Shown: piece by piece, positions 31,560 to 43,189 of the stretch
Numbering within the stretch: the first letter of the stretch is position 1
Layout: each line of letters begins with the position of its first letter
Assembly (NCBI RefSeq): GCF_027580225.2
Contig: NC_073361.2
Coordinates: 27,948,001-28,012,000 of the forward strand
Origin: Misgurnus anguillicaudatus
Taxonomy: Eukaryota; Chordata; Actinopteri; Cypriniformes; Cobitidae
Reading direction: 5' to 3'
DNA length: 64,000 bases
The notes under the pieces: model-generated
What the model was told of the DNA's origin: nothing
Database searches by the model: none
The model's input: only the letters and a program-made list of their open reading frames with translations
Made by a program: the position numbers and the translations under genes

Positions 31560-34035
31560 TTCACCTTCTGAATAAGTCCTGGTCTGTATGAAACCTTATT
31601 GTGTGAAAGTCTTTAAGAAAAACTCTGAAGCAAAAGCACAGTTTCCTAAGTCTTAACAAAGCCACGGCTGACTCATAGTCTTAAAGAAATCAGCTTCATT
31701 ACTCAATATTTATTGAGTTCTGGCTTGTGGAGGTCTAGGCATCGGCCCCTTTAGGTTGCTGTTACCGCAGGCGAATGTATCACTGCTGTGTTACATCTTT
31801 TTCTGCTTCGGGCTGGTAGGCAGTGTATGGATCCTATTGATGGATTTAACACACTCGGTGGACAGGTCCAGAGGTCTACCGAGGCAAATACCAGGAGCAC
31901 AAATTCACAAACATAATGTTTGGTCCTGATGAGGCTGCCGCACCGGTAAAATGCAAAAAAGGAACAATGCACAAAACCAAATGGATGAAAACATAGGGAT
32001 GCGCTCAGGCTGAGCTTTTAAGTGGCGTTTGGAAAAGGCAGCTTGTGTAATTTTTGTCAATCTCCTTCACACAGGGACACAATGGGCCCAATCAAACCAC
32101 TCAATCCTGCCTAACCACCAGGCAAGCACTTACGTCCGTCAATCACGGCACAGAACGGAAAATGGCTTCTCCTGAGCTATGGATCTATCCCTTATAAGGC
32201 TCTGTTTTCAACGGCAGCACTCCAACATGGATGAAATGTGTTTCCTGCGCTAATCAAATCTCGGGGATCATAATTAGCTTGCATAAAACTAAAATTACCC
32301 AGAATGTGAAGAGAACCTCAAAGCAAAAACACCGGCGCCCGAGATTCGCCGTCTGAGGCCTGATGAAAAATAGTTGATTCTCTCTTCTTAAAGAGAGTTA
32401 ATACTTCGTTGCACACTCCCACTTTAATAATATTTACACTTACGGCTTCTCTCGGAAGATGAAAGCGAACGCTCGGTCTGATTTCCATTTAAAGATTTCA
32501 AATCCTCTTAAGCTTAACGTGGGATGCCGCACTGCATTATTGAGCAGCTTTGAAATCGCTAAGTCTGGCCGGTTGTTTCGGGGATATATAATCGACGTTT
32601 TTGATAATCTCATAAATGCAAAAAATTCCACTTAGTGAGCATGAGATAGATGTGTCTCAAGGCCATGAATCCAATTAAACATCTTCGAGTGTCAGAGCGG
32701 TCAGAGATGCGATGACGACGTCCAAGGCCCGCGGCTACGTTCACGTCCGTCAAACGACACATCTTACAACCTGCAATTAACGAAGAAAGAAAGCAAACCC
32801 ACCGCAGACTCGGTTCACGCGGGTCAAAAGTGTAATGAATTTTGTGAAAGCAATCAAGCCGAGCCGTACGGTTCTGTTTGAGGAACGGCACTTTCACAGC
32901 ATAACAAATTTTACATTAAACCAAAAAGGCTCACTTAGAATACATATCTTCCATTTTTCAAATATGATAATGGCCGTGGCAGCTCCACAGACACCGCCCG
33001 GGTCCTATTAATGTTTTCTCCGTCGTTTCGAATGCTGTAAACAGCTAGGAAATTCATATGCGTTTCTCGGAAAGTGCTCCTCTGTCCGTCAACATGGTGT
33101 GACTGGAATGTTATTAATGCAGCTGTGAATGCTTCCTTGTCAATAGGAAGAATGTGTTTTTATGAGAAACCTGTAATGTAATGAATCACCGTTGAAAGAA
33201 ATATTCAAAGCTTTCATGTTGAAATATTTTTGTTCAGGTTTGCATGCAGAGACAGCTTTAAGTGCCATATATATATATGCATGCATTGTAAACAGTGACT
33301 GTTTTGTTTGTTTAATTCCTGCCATCCTGAGTGACACAAGCTCAACCAATAGCAAGGGTTTGGGGCAGGACTATCTGTTTGTCCAACTAATGGAAGACAG
33401 CAATTCAGTACAACACAATATAAAGATAGAAATGAATATAAAGTATTAATCTACAAGTACGTTCACATTATTCTTCATGACAGTCACGTATGAATGCATG
33501 CGTTTTCTATACAGTACTTGCCCCCTGAAGAGAGCGCATCCCCATTTTTAATGAGACTGACTGAAGCAGAATAAACCCATTAGATGAAGTTTGTGAAAAC
33601 AGTTTAGAGAAAAGCCTTTAATGTATTTATGTGCTTTGTTACGTGGAGTCAGAAATCCCACTATGAAGTCTAATCTTCATTCTTATGGAAGGCAGGTTAA
33701 ATACAGTTTTCATTTAGAGAGTAAAAGATGAGTATTCACTTGCGTCGGCTCACAGAGACAATTAATTATACCGGAGTAAAAGTTTCCCAGACTGATTTAA
33801 TTAAACTTCTTACTGTTATTGATATTGTTCATGCGGTAGCTGCTGTACTTCCTGTGAAACATTTCTGATGTGTGATTGTGTCTTAATGAGGCGATAATAT
33901 AAAGCAATGAGTGATAAGTACTGCATCTTTAAAATGAAAGAAACTTTTACGTTCGGTCTATCAAAGGCATTTGTTAATTGTGTTGTGTGGCTTGGCGCTG
34001 ACAATAATGTCAATATGTCTCATAAGGCAGCAACC
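31560..34035. other. Long repeat-free stretch
   Basis: About 2.5 kb without a recognised repeat, the longest such island together with 43.2-45.3 kb. Short minus-strand frames (73, 63, 95, 71 and 65 codons) show no known domain. A TA run lies at 33267-33279. Confidence 0.4.
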
Positions 34036-34039
34036 TGAT

Positions 34040-34265
34040 CTACCAGGAAACGTTAGTATAAGGTTAGTACATTAGTATAATGTTAGAATATTTTGTATGA
34101 ATTTGTATGGCGTGAACCATTCAAACATGTACAATTATAAAGCAAGCATGAAGCTCCGTCCTTAAGCCCTCTCCTAAACCTAACATCACTGGGGCGATGA
34201 GATCATACTAAAATGAGGTTGTACGAATTCATATGAATGAATCACATCATAAAATAGGCACAATT
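34040..34265. repeat. Possible MITE with GTATGAATT motifs
   Basis: TTGTATGAATTTGTATGGCG on the left and TTGTACGAATTCATATGAATG on the right form an imperfect inverted pair around CCTCTCCTAAACCTAACATCAC. A similar motif set occurs at 37140-37320. Confidence 0.4.
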
Positions 34266-34487
34266 CGAACTAAGTTTGTATTGGATGCATTTACAACAGA
34301 ATTACACACTTTTGATGCAAAGCAAAAATGCACCTGTACTTTTGCTAAATTAATGTGCATGTATTAATATAAATACTTGTTTTTTTTACTTCATACACTA
34401 TAGCAGTGTTTACATTTTTTTGTATGAATTATTTTTATTTTCGTTTATTGCATTGCACTGTTTACATCTATTGTAAGTGCCTTATAT

Positions 34488-34966
34488 ATCTGTAACACAT
34501 TACAAGTAACGTGCATTACATAATAATATTACTTTTCTGAAGTAACGAGTAAAGTAACGTATTACTTTATAAATGTACACATTCATATTTGAGTTGCTTT
34601 TTAGTTTAGTTAATTTGAGTTTGAAAAATTTACTGAATTAAACTGAACATAGTCACATAGAATTACGCAGTCTATGCGTGCACCCCTGAGAAGAAACAGA
34701 TTGAGTCAGAAACGGAGATGGCAGGCCAGAGCTTGAAGTTTTTGCGAAAGAAATATGCAATTTCTGAATGCAAAACTACTCGTCATAAAAACACCTGCAA
34801 CGCCTGAAAGAGATCAAGCCTCAGCCAAGTAAGAAAAAGTAACGCAAAAGTAACGCAAGTATTACTTTCCATAAAAAGTAACTAAGTAATGCAATAAGTT
34901 ACTTTTTTGGGGGAGTAACTTAATATTATAATGAATTACTTTTAAAAGTAACTTTCCCCAACACTG
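34488..34966. mobile_element. hAT-like element rich in AGTAACG, right end intact
   Basis: The right end is AACTTTCCCCAACACTG, whose complement CAGTGTTGGGGAAAGTT is a hAT terminus I know from teleosts. Many direct and inverted AAGTAACG/CGTTACTT motifs flank a central segment at both ends. The left terminus is degenerate, so no target duplication can be read. Confidence 0.7.
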
Positions 34967-35025
34967 TATATCTGCTTATTTTTAATAAACAACATTATGC
35001 TGTCAGAATTTAACTCAATATGGAC

Positions 35026-35282
35026 CAGGGTTGCCAAGTCCAGAGTTTTCCTGCGGAGTTGAGCTACTTTAATACTGTTGCCGCGGACTGTTTTTCATGT
35101 CGGCAGGTTGGAAGTGACCCCAAGAATGTGATATTTAGCTCTGCGAATGAGATTTATTTGCTGGCCATAATGCAAATTTTAACCCTAGAACACAATTATA
35201 CCAGAGCCCCCCTTCCTTGAAATGGGATTGGGCTAGTTTTGAGCGATTGGGTGGGTTTTGCTGTGAAAACCTGGCAACCCTG
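35026..35282. mobile_element. hAT-type MITE, CAGGGTTGCCA ends, 8-bp TSD
   Basis: ATATGGAC at 35018-35025 and 35283-35290 is an exact 8-bp duplication. The ends CAGGGTTGCCAAGT and complement CAGGGTTGCCAGGT match at 13 of 14. Length 257 bp, non-coding. Confidence 0.92.
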
Positions 35283-35936
35283 ATATGGACCTTAAATCAG
35301 AGCTTTTCTTCTGTTCACCACATCCACACAAAATGTTTAACCATGTGGTCATTTTAACAATTTGTCAGACACCCAAAGTGGAGTTCATTTTCTTAGTACA
35401 GTACAAACAGTACCCAAATCTCTGGTTTTCGCCAGTACCTCCTGGTGAGGTGAGAGTCGCGTCCGTCTCTCTGCCTGCTTTGGAGAGCAAGTGTATAACT
35501 AAATGACCCATGTGTCTTCTGCAGAGTGGATTGGCAGTGAGATCGTTGCTGTGGGCAAGAACCTGTCTGCAGACGCCTGAATGCTGTACGCTCTCTTCTC
35601 ATATAGTGTCACGGCACATTGCGGTGTTGAGATGGGGTTCAGATGAACAATGACCTGCTACACTTATCTGGTTTTCACCATCTCTTCCTTAGCCTGGGTC
35701 TAGATTATCATAAATGTGCTTTACGATCAAGCCAGCAGTGTTTAAAAAGCTATACAGTAGTTTCCGAAGACACAAGCAACTTGTGGTTTAACAACTTTTT
35801 AAAAAATATCCTTAAGCTATTTGAGGTGGTAATATCTTTTAAAATATATACAGTAACTATGACATGGTAACACTTTACAGTAAGGTAGAGTAATGAGCAA
35901 TATGGTTTTCCTTTATTATTTATTAATATTTGTTAA

Positions 35937-36319
35937 AAGGGACATTTTGCAAGATGTCAAATAAATATTTGGTGTCCCCAGACACTAGTTCTAGTTCTAT
36001 GCTAATTTATTATAGCATAATAAAATTTCCACTTTGTAGGTGTGAGCAAAAATGTGCCGTTTTTGGCTGTGTCCTTTTAAATGCAAATGAGCTGATCTCG
36101 GCACTAAATGCCAGTGCCGTGGTTGGATAGTGCAGATTAAGGGCAGTATTATCACTTTCTGACATCACAAGGGGAGCCAAATCCCAATTACCTATATTTT
36201 CACATGCTTGCAGAGAATGGTTTACCAAAACTAAGTTACTGGGTTGTTCTTTTTCACATTTTCTAGGTTGATAGAAGCACTGAAGACCCAATTAGCCAGA
36301 TTTTCATAATATGTCCCCT
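35937..36319 (-). mobile_element. AGGGGACATAT TTAA MITE, copy 1
   Basis: TTAA at 35933-35936 and 36320-36323. It is the complement of the element starting at 39027 and 59753. Shared blocks include TGGTTTACCAAAACTAAGTTAC, TGACATCACAAGGGGAG, TGGATAGTGCAGATTAAGG and GCAAATGAGCTGATCTC. The right end is ATATGTCCCCT. Non-coding. Confidence 0.85.
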
Positions 36320-36481
36320 TTAATGTTAGTTGATGCTCAAACAAAGATTGACCAAATTTGTCATATGAATTAATACAAATTAGATTAAATTCAATTAATT
36401 TAGAGATTGAATTAAATACATTTTTAAAAATAAACAAAATAATTATATAGCAAAATAAGGTTGTGTAACAATAAATAGCAA

Positions 36482-36766
36482 CTAATCGTTTGTAGAGTAA
36501 AAGATTTTGTTTACATCATATATGTGTTTGTATTATGTATAAAATATGTATTTATAAATAGACACATACATGTATATATTTAAGAAATATTTACATTTGT
36601 GTATACACATTTTTATATAATATTTATATTATATATAAATACGTAATATATACATCTATTTTTTCTTTAAATTATACATGCATGCATGTGTATTTAAATA
36701 AACATAATTATTAAACACAGTACACACACATATTTAAACAAAAACTTTTATTCTGTAAACGATTAG
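36482..36766. mobile_element. AT-rich TIR element, CTAATCGTTT ends
   Basis: Left CTAATCGTTTGTAGAGTAAAAG and the complement of right CTAATCGTTTACAGAATAAAAG match at 19 of 22. The interior is TATA- and CACA-rich and partly palindromic. GATTAATCGAT follows directly on the right, so the true terminus may lie a little further out. Confidence 0.6.
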
Positions 36767-36779
36767 TCACGATTAATCG

Positions 36780-37330
36780 ATATGCGGTTTCATCGGACGC
36801 ATGTGCGTTGACGTGATAAGAGTCTGATCCAAACTTTACTTCCGGTTTCATTTTTGTTAATGTAGTTGCTAATCTAAACTCTTGAACAAATACCTTTTCA
36901 AAAAACACATTTTTGGTTTCCTATGACTATGTAATCTACGTGTTGTTTATTTTGCTTGTTATATAAATAAAATATGTTTAAAGTACTTTCTTGTTATTTA
37001 TTCTTAGCGGAGTTTACCGGACGTTACGTGTTGACCACGAAAGCCGCTTGTTTATGTTGTTACTGCTGAAACAGTCTATAGCAAAAACATTATGTAACCT
37101 AGTCAAACAAATGAATCTTAAAATGAATCCAAAGCAATCTCATGGCAATGTGTACGTACAGTATTTTTTACATGAATTCGTATGACCAATTTTGTACATC
37201 TTTGCATGATTTCCTATCATCCCTGTGATGTTGGGTTTAGGTGCTGGGTTAAGAGTGGGTGTCATTATTTTTTTATAACCATACGTTTTTGTATGAATTC
37301 ATAATACACACAAATTTCCTTGAGATCTGG
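36780..37330. repeat. Diverged DNA-element sequence
   Basis: CGGACGCATGTGCGTTGACG, TTTACTTCCGGTTTC, GGAGTTTACCGGACGTTACG and CATACGTTTTTGTATGAATTC are blocks I associate with fish DNA transposons, but no paired ends were found. Probably two overlapping fragments. Confidence 0.35.
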
Positions 37331-37895
37331 TTGAGTGAATCTGACTTCTAATGTTCATTGGATACATATAGCCACAATTTATGCTGGTCGATACAAAAAG
37401 TAGCTTGTCAAGTCCCCAGTTACTGGAAAAGTTAAAACCCTCCTGTCAGAACAGACTTAAATTTTTCCATATGCCAAGTTAGTAGCTTTGCTACTTTTGG
37501 TTAGTTTCACCCAAACTGTGCTGTGCAAAGACTTCAGTTGATCTTCAGAATTTGAGGACCAACAAATGAGGGAAGAGCTGCAGTGGTAAATCTCTTGCTG
37601 AAGCCTGTCAGAAGATCTCAAATGTTAAGTCTATTCCGACAGGAGGCTTTTTCTCTAAAACCTTCTTTCCACTCAAGTTGAGTTTAATCACATGAGCACG
37701 TTCATGTTAGCGAAACCACGCTGGACCCAAAACACGTTCAGTGATGCTGGTGAATCTGACAGGAATCGCAGTGCCCATCATGTTTGGGTCCCTCTTTTTA
37801 ATTAATCTGTAAATCCCGATGTTGTATAGAGACGCAAACACACATACGCGCACAGATACACAATGTGCTGATTAGTTTTGGCCCCAGATGGCCGT

Positions 37896-37934
37896 TGAGA
37901 CTATTCGATGTGTAATGCACATCAAATAGTCTCA
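37896..37934. repeat. Compact hairpin, 17-bp stem
   Basis: Arms GAGACTATTCGATGTG (37897-37912) and CACATCAAATAGTCTC (37918-37933) pair at 15 of 16 positions around TAATG, extended by one T-A pair. It lies directly upstream of a SINE-like segment. Confidence 0.75.
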
Positions 37935-37944
37935 GTGTTGGTGT

Positions 37945-38047
37945 TTCTGTAGCTTAACAGGTCATGGGTTTGAATACACAAACGGATCAAATGTATAGCT
38001 TGCATGCACTGTAAATCGTTTTGGATAAAAGTGCATAAATGTTAATG
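37945..38047 (+). repeat. tRNA-derived SINE-like repeat, sense
   Basis: TTTCTGTAGCTTAACAGG and ATGGGTTTGAATACAC resemble degenerate A and B boxes. They are followed by TTGCATGCACTGTAAATCG and GGATAAAAGTGCATAAATG, the complement of the core at 22016. Confidence 0.55.
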
Positions 38048-38049
38048 AA

Positions 38050-39020
38050 TTGCACCAAAAAACACAACTAGTTTCTTAAAACATCGCTCAAATTTGATTG
38101 GTTGGTTGCACCAATTTGTGTGTTACAATATGCACTTTTATGATTTGTTAAACTCCACTTTGTACATTTTATCCCATTTCAGATTTACTCACATCTACAG
38201 TAAATGTCTCTGTAAAACAAACTGTGGTTGCTCACTTCTCATATAAGTCAGTCCTCTCTGTCGAAGTGGGCGGCCCTTATGACCATAATTTGAAGTCTGG
38301 CTATGCGTGACTGCACACTGACAGATTCACAAAATATCTTCACCCTGTTTTACATTCAACAGTGGGTCTCGGATAGCACAGGGCTACGGATGACACCTTC
38401 ACTCCGTCCATCATCTTCAGTCTAGACTGCAGAGCTCTCATTTAACTGGCCATTACTGATGGTAGTCTGCATTAGCCGCTGATGAGAAGGCGTGGGACTC
38501 GGAGCTCATTAATTCCTACAGGAAGATGGAAATAATGAGGAAAATCAAGCCTGACTGCTGGAGATAGACACTGTGTCATTTTTCCTGTTCTTTGTAGAAC
38601 TGCAGTTCAGAAAATGCCATATTCCTTCAATTCCTTCGAAGTATCTAAATGATTATTTACCTTATGATACCACCAGAGAAAAACCCAAAACGACATTCAG
38701 ATGTAAATCTCACAAAACATGTCTGTGTCACCATATTTAACCAGTCTTGTATATAGCGCGTTTGCTGTTTTATGTGAAACTGGTCGTGAGGAGTACCCGC
38801 ATGACAATCACGGTTTTTGCTTTACAGTCTTTCTCCTGTTTTATGTGAATGATACATTAGATGTATGGTTCGTGGACATCACCTCAGGTTAAGATTATTT
38901 TATCTACCAAAATAAAGATATTAAATTATATTTTGCATAGAAAAAAAAACATATTTTAGGACCACTGATTCTCTTTAGATTCGTATTATCTTCAAGGAAA
39001 ATATTATTTCTTAGGTTTTT
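38050..39020. other. Repeat-free stretch
   Basis: No recognised gene or repeat. The part at 38380-38600 is less AT-rich and looks like unique non-coding DNA. Confidence 0.35.
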
Positions 39021-39026
39021 CTTTAA

Positions 39027-39350
39027 AGGAGACATATCATTTAAATCTGACTTTTTCCATGTTTAAGTGCTATAATTGGGTTTCCAGTGCTTCCATCAAC
39101 CTAAAAAATGTTAAAAAGATCAATCCAGTAACTTAGTTTTGGTAAACCATTCTACGCAAGCATGTGAAAAAAATTGTCTCCCCTTGTGATGTCAGAAGAG
39201 GATAATACCGCCGATTAATCTGCACTATCCAACCACGGCACTGCCATTTAATGCAGAGATCAGCTCATTTGCATTTTAAAGGACACACCCAAAAAATGGC
39301 ACATTTTTTGCTCACACGTACAAAGTGGCAATTTTAACATGCTTTTTAAT
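39027..39350 (+). mobile_element. AGGGGACATAT TTAA MITE, copy 2, truncated
   Basis: TTAA at 39023-39026 then AGGAGACATATCAT. The body matches 35937-36319 in reverse orientation through AAAGTGGCAATTTTAACATGC and then stops, so the right end is missing. Confidence 0.8.
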
Positions 39351-39360
39351 TAGAAATATT

Positions 39361-39428
39361 TCCATGTCAAAGAACGCAAACCCAGTCATGGACACGTTGC
39401 GGTAATGACAATTTCCCCCTTAAATGTA
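39361..39428 (+). repeat. Direct repeat pair with 40216-40281, left copy
   Basis: TCCATGTCAAAGAA, CCCAGTCATGGACACGTTGCGG, TAATGA and CCCCTTAAATGT recur in direct orientation at 40216-40281. The left copy lies outside the element at 39621-40444 and the right copy inside it. Confidence 0.7.
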
Positions 39429-39620
39429 AAACCCAAATTTATCCAGAACCAAAAAAGTTCTTCACTGTGATGCGATTGAAGATCCTTTTTTGGTTCCACA
39501 AAGAACCATTCAATTAAATTAAAACATGTATTGCAAGTGTTTTGGGGATCATTGTATATTTTACTAGGTAAAATGATAATAAAAATTAAATAAGTGAAAA
39601 AAAATCTAAAATTGTATATA

Positions 39621-40444
39621 TGGATGATTCTCACAAAACCCAGATTTAGAAGGTGTCCAGCATCAGAATTTTTAAAAAGCCCATATAATTTTTTGCACAT
39701 ATAAGATTAAGGTCTGAACTTACTATAACCATTATTTTTAGAGGATTTAAAAATATTTCCTATAGAATTATTTAATTATTTATTATTTTTTGAGATTATC
39801 ATTATCAAAAATTATCATTACCGCAACATGATATTACATTAAATATATGCATTTGCAAAATCATGTTTTGGTAATGAGAACTAAAAAGTTGTCTAGGTAC
39901 TATGACAAACAAAATTTCAACTTTTATCTGGAGAGAAAAAATAAGAACTGCTTACCTGGTAGCCATCTTGAGTGTCGCAGTCAATTATGTCCCTTCCAAC
40001 ATTTTTTTAAAATGTTAGTTTCTTAAGGGCTTATAGAAAGATTTAAAATTGTTGCGGAGGATGAAAAAAATTGGTCTTGGTCACATTTATATTCCTTATT
40101 AATGTCTCTACATTTACCAATGATCACCAAACACCACATGTTTCTTTACTGTAAATCTTTCTAGTATAACATGCACTGAAGCTTTTTATTTTTTAGATTT
40201 TTTAATTATACATTTTCCATGTCAAAGAAACAAAATCCAGTCATGGACATGTTGCGGTAATGAATGTCCCCTTAAATGTGGAAAAAACAACAAAATTGGT
40301 TCGTACGATGTCATTTGAAATCATGTGCAAAATAGTACATGAAGAGATGTTTGTAACTGTATGCTTCTTATTTTGATAGCATTTACATTTTTTATCAAAA
40401 TGTTTCATGACACCTCATAAGTCTAATTTTGCGAGAATCATCCA
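39621..40444. mobile_element. TGGATGATTCTC TIR element with TA flanks
   Basis: Left TGGATGATTCTCACAAAA and the complement of right TGGATGATTCTCGCAAAA match at 17 of 18, with TA on each side. The 824-bp body is AT-rich and includes the direct repeat at 40216-40281 and inverted TCATTACCGCAACATG. It has no transposase. A TA target suits a Tc1/mariner-type element, as an inference. Confidence 0.8.
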
Positions 40445-41633
40445 TAATCATATGTAATGTGTGCATGGCACAATATAAATCTTATTGCTTTTCGTTCCGA
40501 TTATGTACAAACGCACCCACACTACACACTGCGCTCTCTCTCTTTCTATGGCACTACTGTAGGTGTTATTGAATCAGATGGGGGTTCACAAAAAAGACAT
40601 TTGCCAGAGGTCACCTTTCCCACAATTCACTGGGGCTGCTGAATCACATCTGCCATGTCAACAACAGGAGAGCAGAATGGACTCCTGACACGGCAGAGAT
40701 TAAAAACGCAATAGGCTTAAATCAGAGAGAGAGAGAAAAAGATTGAGAGAGGGATACTCAATTAAGCTCTGCTTTTTGTAATACGTACACACTACGATTG
40801 TCTTAAACACTGGGAAACTAGATTTGCTGGTACTGAGTTAACAACCTCCTAATGCACAATTCACTAATAATGGCTGACTGTTAACATGACTAAATACCCA
40901 GAATTAAGAAAACAAACTCGCTCGATGTATATTAAATTCCCTTACTAAATTTTTAAATAGGATAATAATAGGATAAATCTGACTTATTTACATTAAAGGG
41001 CACATTTTACAAGACTTTTTTAAGATGTCAAATAAATCTTTGGTGTCCCCAGAGTACGTGTGTGTTTTGGGTGTGTCCTTTAAAATGCAAATGAGTTGAT
41101 CTCTGCACTAAATGGCAGCCTTGGTTGGATAGTGCAGATTAAAGGGCGGTATTATCTAGGGATACTCCGATCGATCGGACGCATAAAATGACTCGATCGG
41201 TACTCGTTAAATTTGCTGATCTCATTAACCGATCTTTCTATTTACTTTTTTCGCCATAGGGCTCCTGAAAGCGGCTGCAATTATAGACCATTTTTTACGC
41301 AGTGCGAGCATTTAAGATGACCCTTTGCTCATGTGCGACATGCAAATTAGGATTTCTCTCTCTGCGTTTACAGAGATATGTGTAATTTCTATAAGGACGC
41401 GCTCCGATCCTAACATGCAGCGCAATGCGTCTTCACATCGCCATCAAACACCGTATACAACATCCATCTATAGCATGCAAGCAAAATTCTCTCGCGTCTT
41501 AAAGCCATAGTAACCTAATTAATTTGTCAATAATAAAATCAGTGTCTGCTCATGACTGAAGAACTGTTTTACTTTATCTATATTTAATTCATACACTGAA
41601 GACTGTACAGTGTTTTATTTACATTACTTTTAA

Positions 41634-42080
41634 TGCTGTGTTCACACCAGCCGCGGTTGAGGCGTCAAGCGTGAGTGATTTCAATGTTATGTCAATGCGA
41701 AGACGCGTTGAGGCGCTTCTTGAGGTCTCGCGACACGAATGAGGCGTTTGGGGTGGCGCGGTAGACGCGATTGTGCCTCGTTCGCGCGAATGGTGCAAAT
41801 TGAGTATTGCAGCGGGAAACGCGTGATTTGAAAAATTTTCCGTTCGACGGACAAACGCACCACCTTAACCAATCAGGAGCATGCTTTAGTAGTGACGTGA
41901 TTACAGGAACCGAGCGGAGTCACAGAAGCCCCTCTCATGACATGAATTTCCATGTGAATGTCTCGATGACTAGAATATAACACGCAAATGAAGCGAGTAC
42001 ACTTAAAATGTTCAAGCGGCAAACTAGACGCGGTAGACGCGAATTTGACGCCTCAAACGAGGCTGGTGTGAACCCAGAGT
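41634..42080. mobile_element. Harbinger-like MITE, TAA duplication, 447 bp
   Basis: TAA at 41631-41633 and 42081-42083. The left TGCTGTGTTCACACCAGCC and the complement of the right CTCTGGGTTCACACCAGCC match strongly. Inner GAGGCGTCAA and TTGACGCCTC mirror each other. Same family as 7547-7953. A 3-bp TWA-type target suits PIF/Harbinger. Confidence 0.85.
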
Positions 42081-42176
42081 AACAGGCATAAGCCTTTTAT
42101 AGCTTTTTGTATAATTAATATTTGTTGTGCTTATTTCATTTTCTAAAATGTTTTACTTTATCTAGAGAAAGGTTAA

Positions 42177-42899
42177 AGGAATAGTCTACTCATTTTCAAT
42201 ATTAAAATATGTTATTACCTTAACTAAGAACTGTTAATACATCCCTCTATCATCTGTGTGTGTGCACGCAAGCGCCGGAGCGCACCGCGACGCCCCGATA
42301 GCATCCAGCCTAGCCCCATTCATTCAATGGCACCATCCAGAGACAAAGCCAGAAGTGACCAAACACATCAACGTTTTTCCTATTTAAGACGAGTAGTTAT
42401 ACGAGCAAGTATGGTGGTACAAAATAAAACGTAGCGCTTTTCTAAGCGGATTTAAAAGAGGAACTATATTTTATGGCGTAATAGCACTTTTGGGAGTACT
42501 TCGACTCGCCTGAAAAGTCTGCTCCCCTTCTCACTCTCATAATGGGAGAGGGAGGGTGTTACTGTGCAGAGTCGAAGTACTCCCAAAAGTGCTATTACGC
42601 GATAAAACATAGGTCCTCTTTTAAATCCGCTTAGAAAAGCGCTACGTTTGATTTTGTACCACCAAACTTGCTCGTATAACTACTCGTCTTAAATAGGAAA
42701 AATGTTGATGTGTTTGGTCACTTCTAACTTTATCTCTAAATGGTACAATTTAATGAATGGGGCTAAGCTAAATGCTATCGAAGCATCGCAGCGCGCTCCA
42801 GCGCTTACGTGCACGCACACAGATGATAGAGGGATGTATCAACAGTTCTTAGTTAAGGTAATAACATATTTTAATATTGAAAATGAGTAGACTATTCCT
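42177..42899. mobile_element. Long foldback element with TTAA duplication, 723 bp
   Basis: TTAA at 42173-42176 and 42900-42903. The ends AGGAATAGTCTACTCATTTTC are mirrored exactly at the right. Arms of about 330 bp run to GGGAGTACTTCGACTC and GAGTCGAAGTACTCCC around a loop of about 60 bp. Only a few differences separate the arms (for example ACCATCCAGAGACAAAG against its mirror ACCATTTAGAGATAAAG). Non-coding. Confidence 0.92.
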
Positions 42900-43189
42900 T
42901 TAACAGTTACAGTTATCAAAGAGCTTACATATTAGCTTAAAGAGTTAATATCAGGCATTGCTATCAGCCGATCATGACAAAAAGAAAAAAAATCCTGATG
43001 AGAGCATCCATATCCCCTTCTGACATCACAAGGGGAGGCAAATTTCTATTTTTTCACATGATTGCAGAGAATGGTTTACCAAAACTAAGTTACTATGTTG
43101 TTCTTTTGCACATTTTATAGGTTGATAGAAGCACTGGGGACCCAATTATAGCACTTTTCAGATTTTCATCATATGTCCCTTTTAAAAAT

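Larger units (their letters stand above)
41157..43010. mobile_element. TAGGGATACTCC-ended insertion, 4-bp flank TATC
   Basis: TATC at 41153-41156 and 43011-43014; relatives have it once. The left end TAGGGATACTCCGATC and the complement of the right end TGGATGCTCTCATC are an imperfect TIR. Subterminal GATCGATCGG and CAGCCGATCATG suggest a hAT relative, but the expected 8-bp duplication is not present. It hosts 41634-42080 and 42177-42899. Confidence 0.6.
40997..43181 (-). mobile_element. AGGGGACATAT TTAA MITE, copy 3, hosting three elements
   Basis: TTAA at 40993-40996 and 43182-43185 bounds left AGGGCACATTTTAC and right CATATGTCCCTT. The two halves of the MITE meet when 41157-43010 and one TATC are removed (ATTATC at the break joins CCCTTCTGACATCAC). 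The intact order is seen at 59753-60064. Confidence 0.88.
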
